From CAZGSN01 sp964371655 (GTDB taxonomy: Bacteria; Desulfobacterota; Binatia; HRBIN30): a stretch of 53,315 nucleotides of DNA. A program made the position numbers and the translations under genes. Where the stretch lies: the NCBI GenBank assembly GCA_964371655.1, contig CAYJOD010000038.1, positions 1-53,315 of the forward strand. The letters run 5' to 3'. The notes under the pieces were generated by a model, which saw only the letters and a list, made by a program, of their open reading frames with translations, was not told the origin of the DNA and ran no database searches. Shown in pieces: positions 53,092 to 53,315 of the stretch (the first letter of the stretch is position 1; every line of letters starts with the position of its first letter).

Positions 53092-53315
53092 TGGAGGCAG
53101 CGTTTTGGAACAATTCGGGTGCGATTGCAACGACGGGGACGGGACCCGGGATACGGCCTACGTTCGAGCCCGCGGTTGGTTGGTATGCCGGTGCTTCAAA
53201 TCCAAGCGATGCAACGCTCTGGCGAGCGTGGTCACGTGGAGTTCCCGTCGGTGTCGAGCGAGCGGCAAACGTAGCGGCCGTCGCCAGAGCTGCTTCGAAA
53301 ATGGGGGCTGGAGGC
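53092..53315. other. Right-edge non-coding stretch with a truncated heptad array
   Basis: No gene is supported. At the extreme end (53298-53315) a GAAAATGGGGGCTGGAG start of the GGGGCTG heptad array, like that at 3596-3612, is cut by the window edge. Confidence 0.5.

Overview
The window is GC-rich (roughly 60-65%) chromosomal DNA from a Gram-negative bacterium. Two predicted outer-membrane or periplasmic systems, many lipoboxes, HflK/HflC and cytochrome bd oxidase support this. Three traits fit a deltaproteobacterial-type lineage such as Candidatus Binatota or a myxobacterial relative: Pro/Thr-rich linkers with a MYXO-CTERM-like tail, a Myxococcus-type CGNG...CDDGN repeat, and an F420-type LLM oxidoreductase. 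That placement is inference from protein style, not from a marker gene. No rRNA, tRNA, CRISPR, prophage or transposase gene was seen.

Layout. 0.2-8.9 kb (+): a winged-helix/AAA ATPase, thiamine biosynthesis ThiC, a thioredoxin-like protein, a four-repeat surface protein, an LLM oxidoreductase and a small cytochrome c. 9.2-11.6 kb (+): cydAB. 11.8-12.4 kb (-): an NnrU-like membrane protein. 12.7-27.8 kb (+): a co-directional envelope locus with a TPR membrane protein, an SLH lipoprotein, four proteins sharing an LPP20/FlgT_N-like module, a SpoIID protein, a CsgG-like lipoprotein and two tandem caspase-like lipoproteins. 28.0-35.8 kb (+): a penicillin-acylase-family lipoprotein, two secreted proteins sharing a new-looking C-terminal module, and hflK-hflC. 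35.9-37.3 kb (-): an outer-membrane-type protein and a Cys-rich secreted protein. 37.6-40.0 kb (+): an overlapping DUF6502/DUF5666 pair. 40.2-53.1 kb (-): a YVTN propeller protein, then reading upstream a SAM methyltransferase, a GT39-NHL fusion, a 1597-residue GT39-DUF2298-NHL fusion and a stand-alone DUF2298 protein.

Two gene systems stand out. One is the envelope locus, in which two near-identical lipid-anchored caspases with EF-hand loops sit among CsgG-, FlgT- and DUF4384-type proteins. The other is the membrane glycosyltransferase cluster with NHL propellers and a coupled methyltransferase.

The most striking non-genic signal is in the intergenic DNA. At least nine intergenic loci carry tandem arrays with a strict 7-base period but unrelated seven-base words, often arranged as inverted arms. 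Two of them lie inside a 245-bp element with terminal inverted repeats, present twice in opposite orientation. Several other palindromic repeat families fill further gaps between convergent or closely spaced genes.
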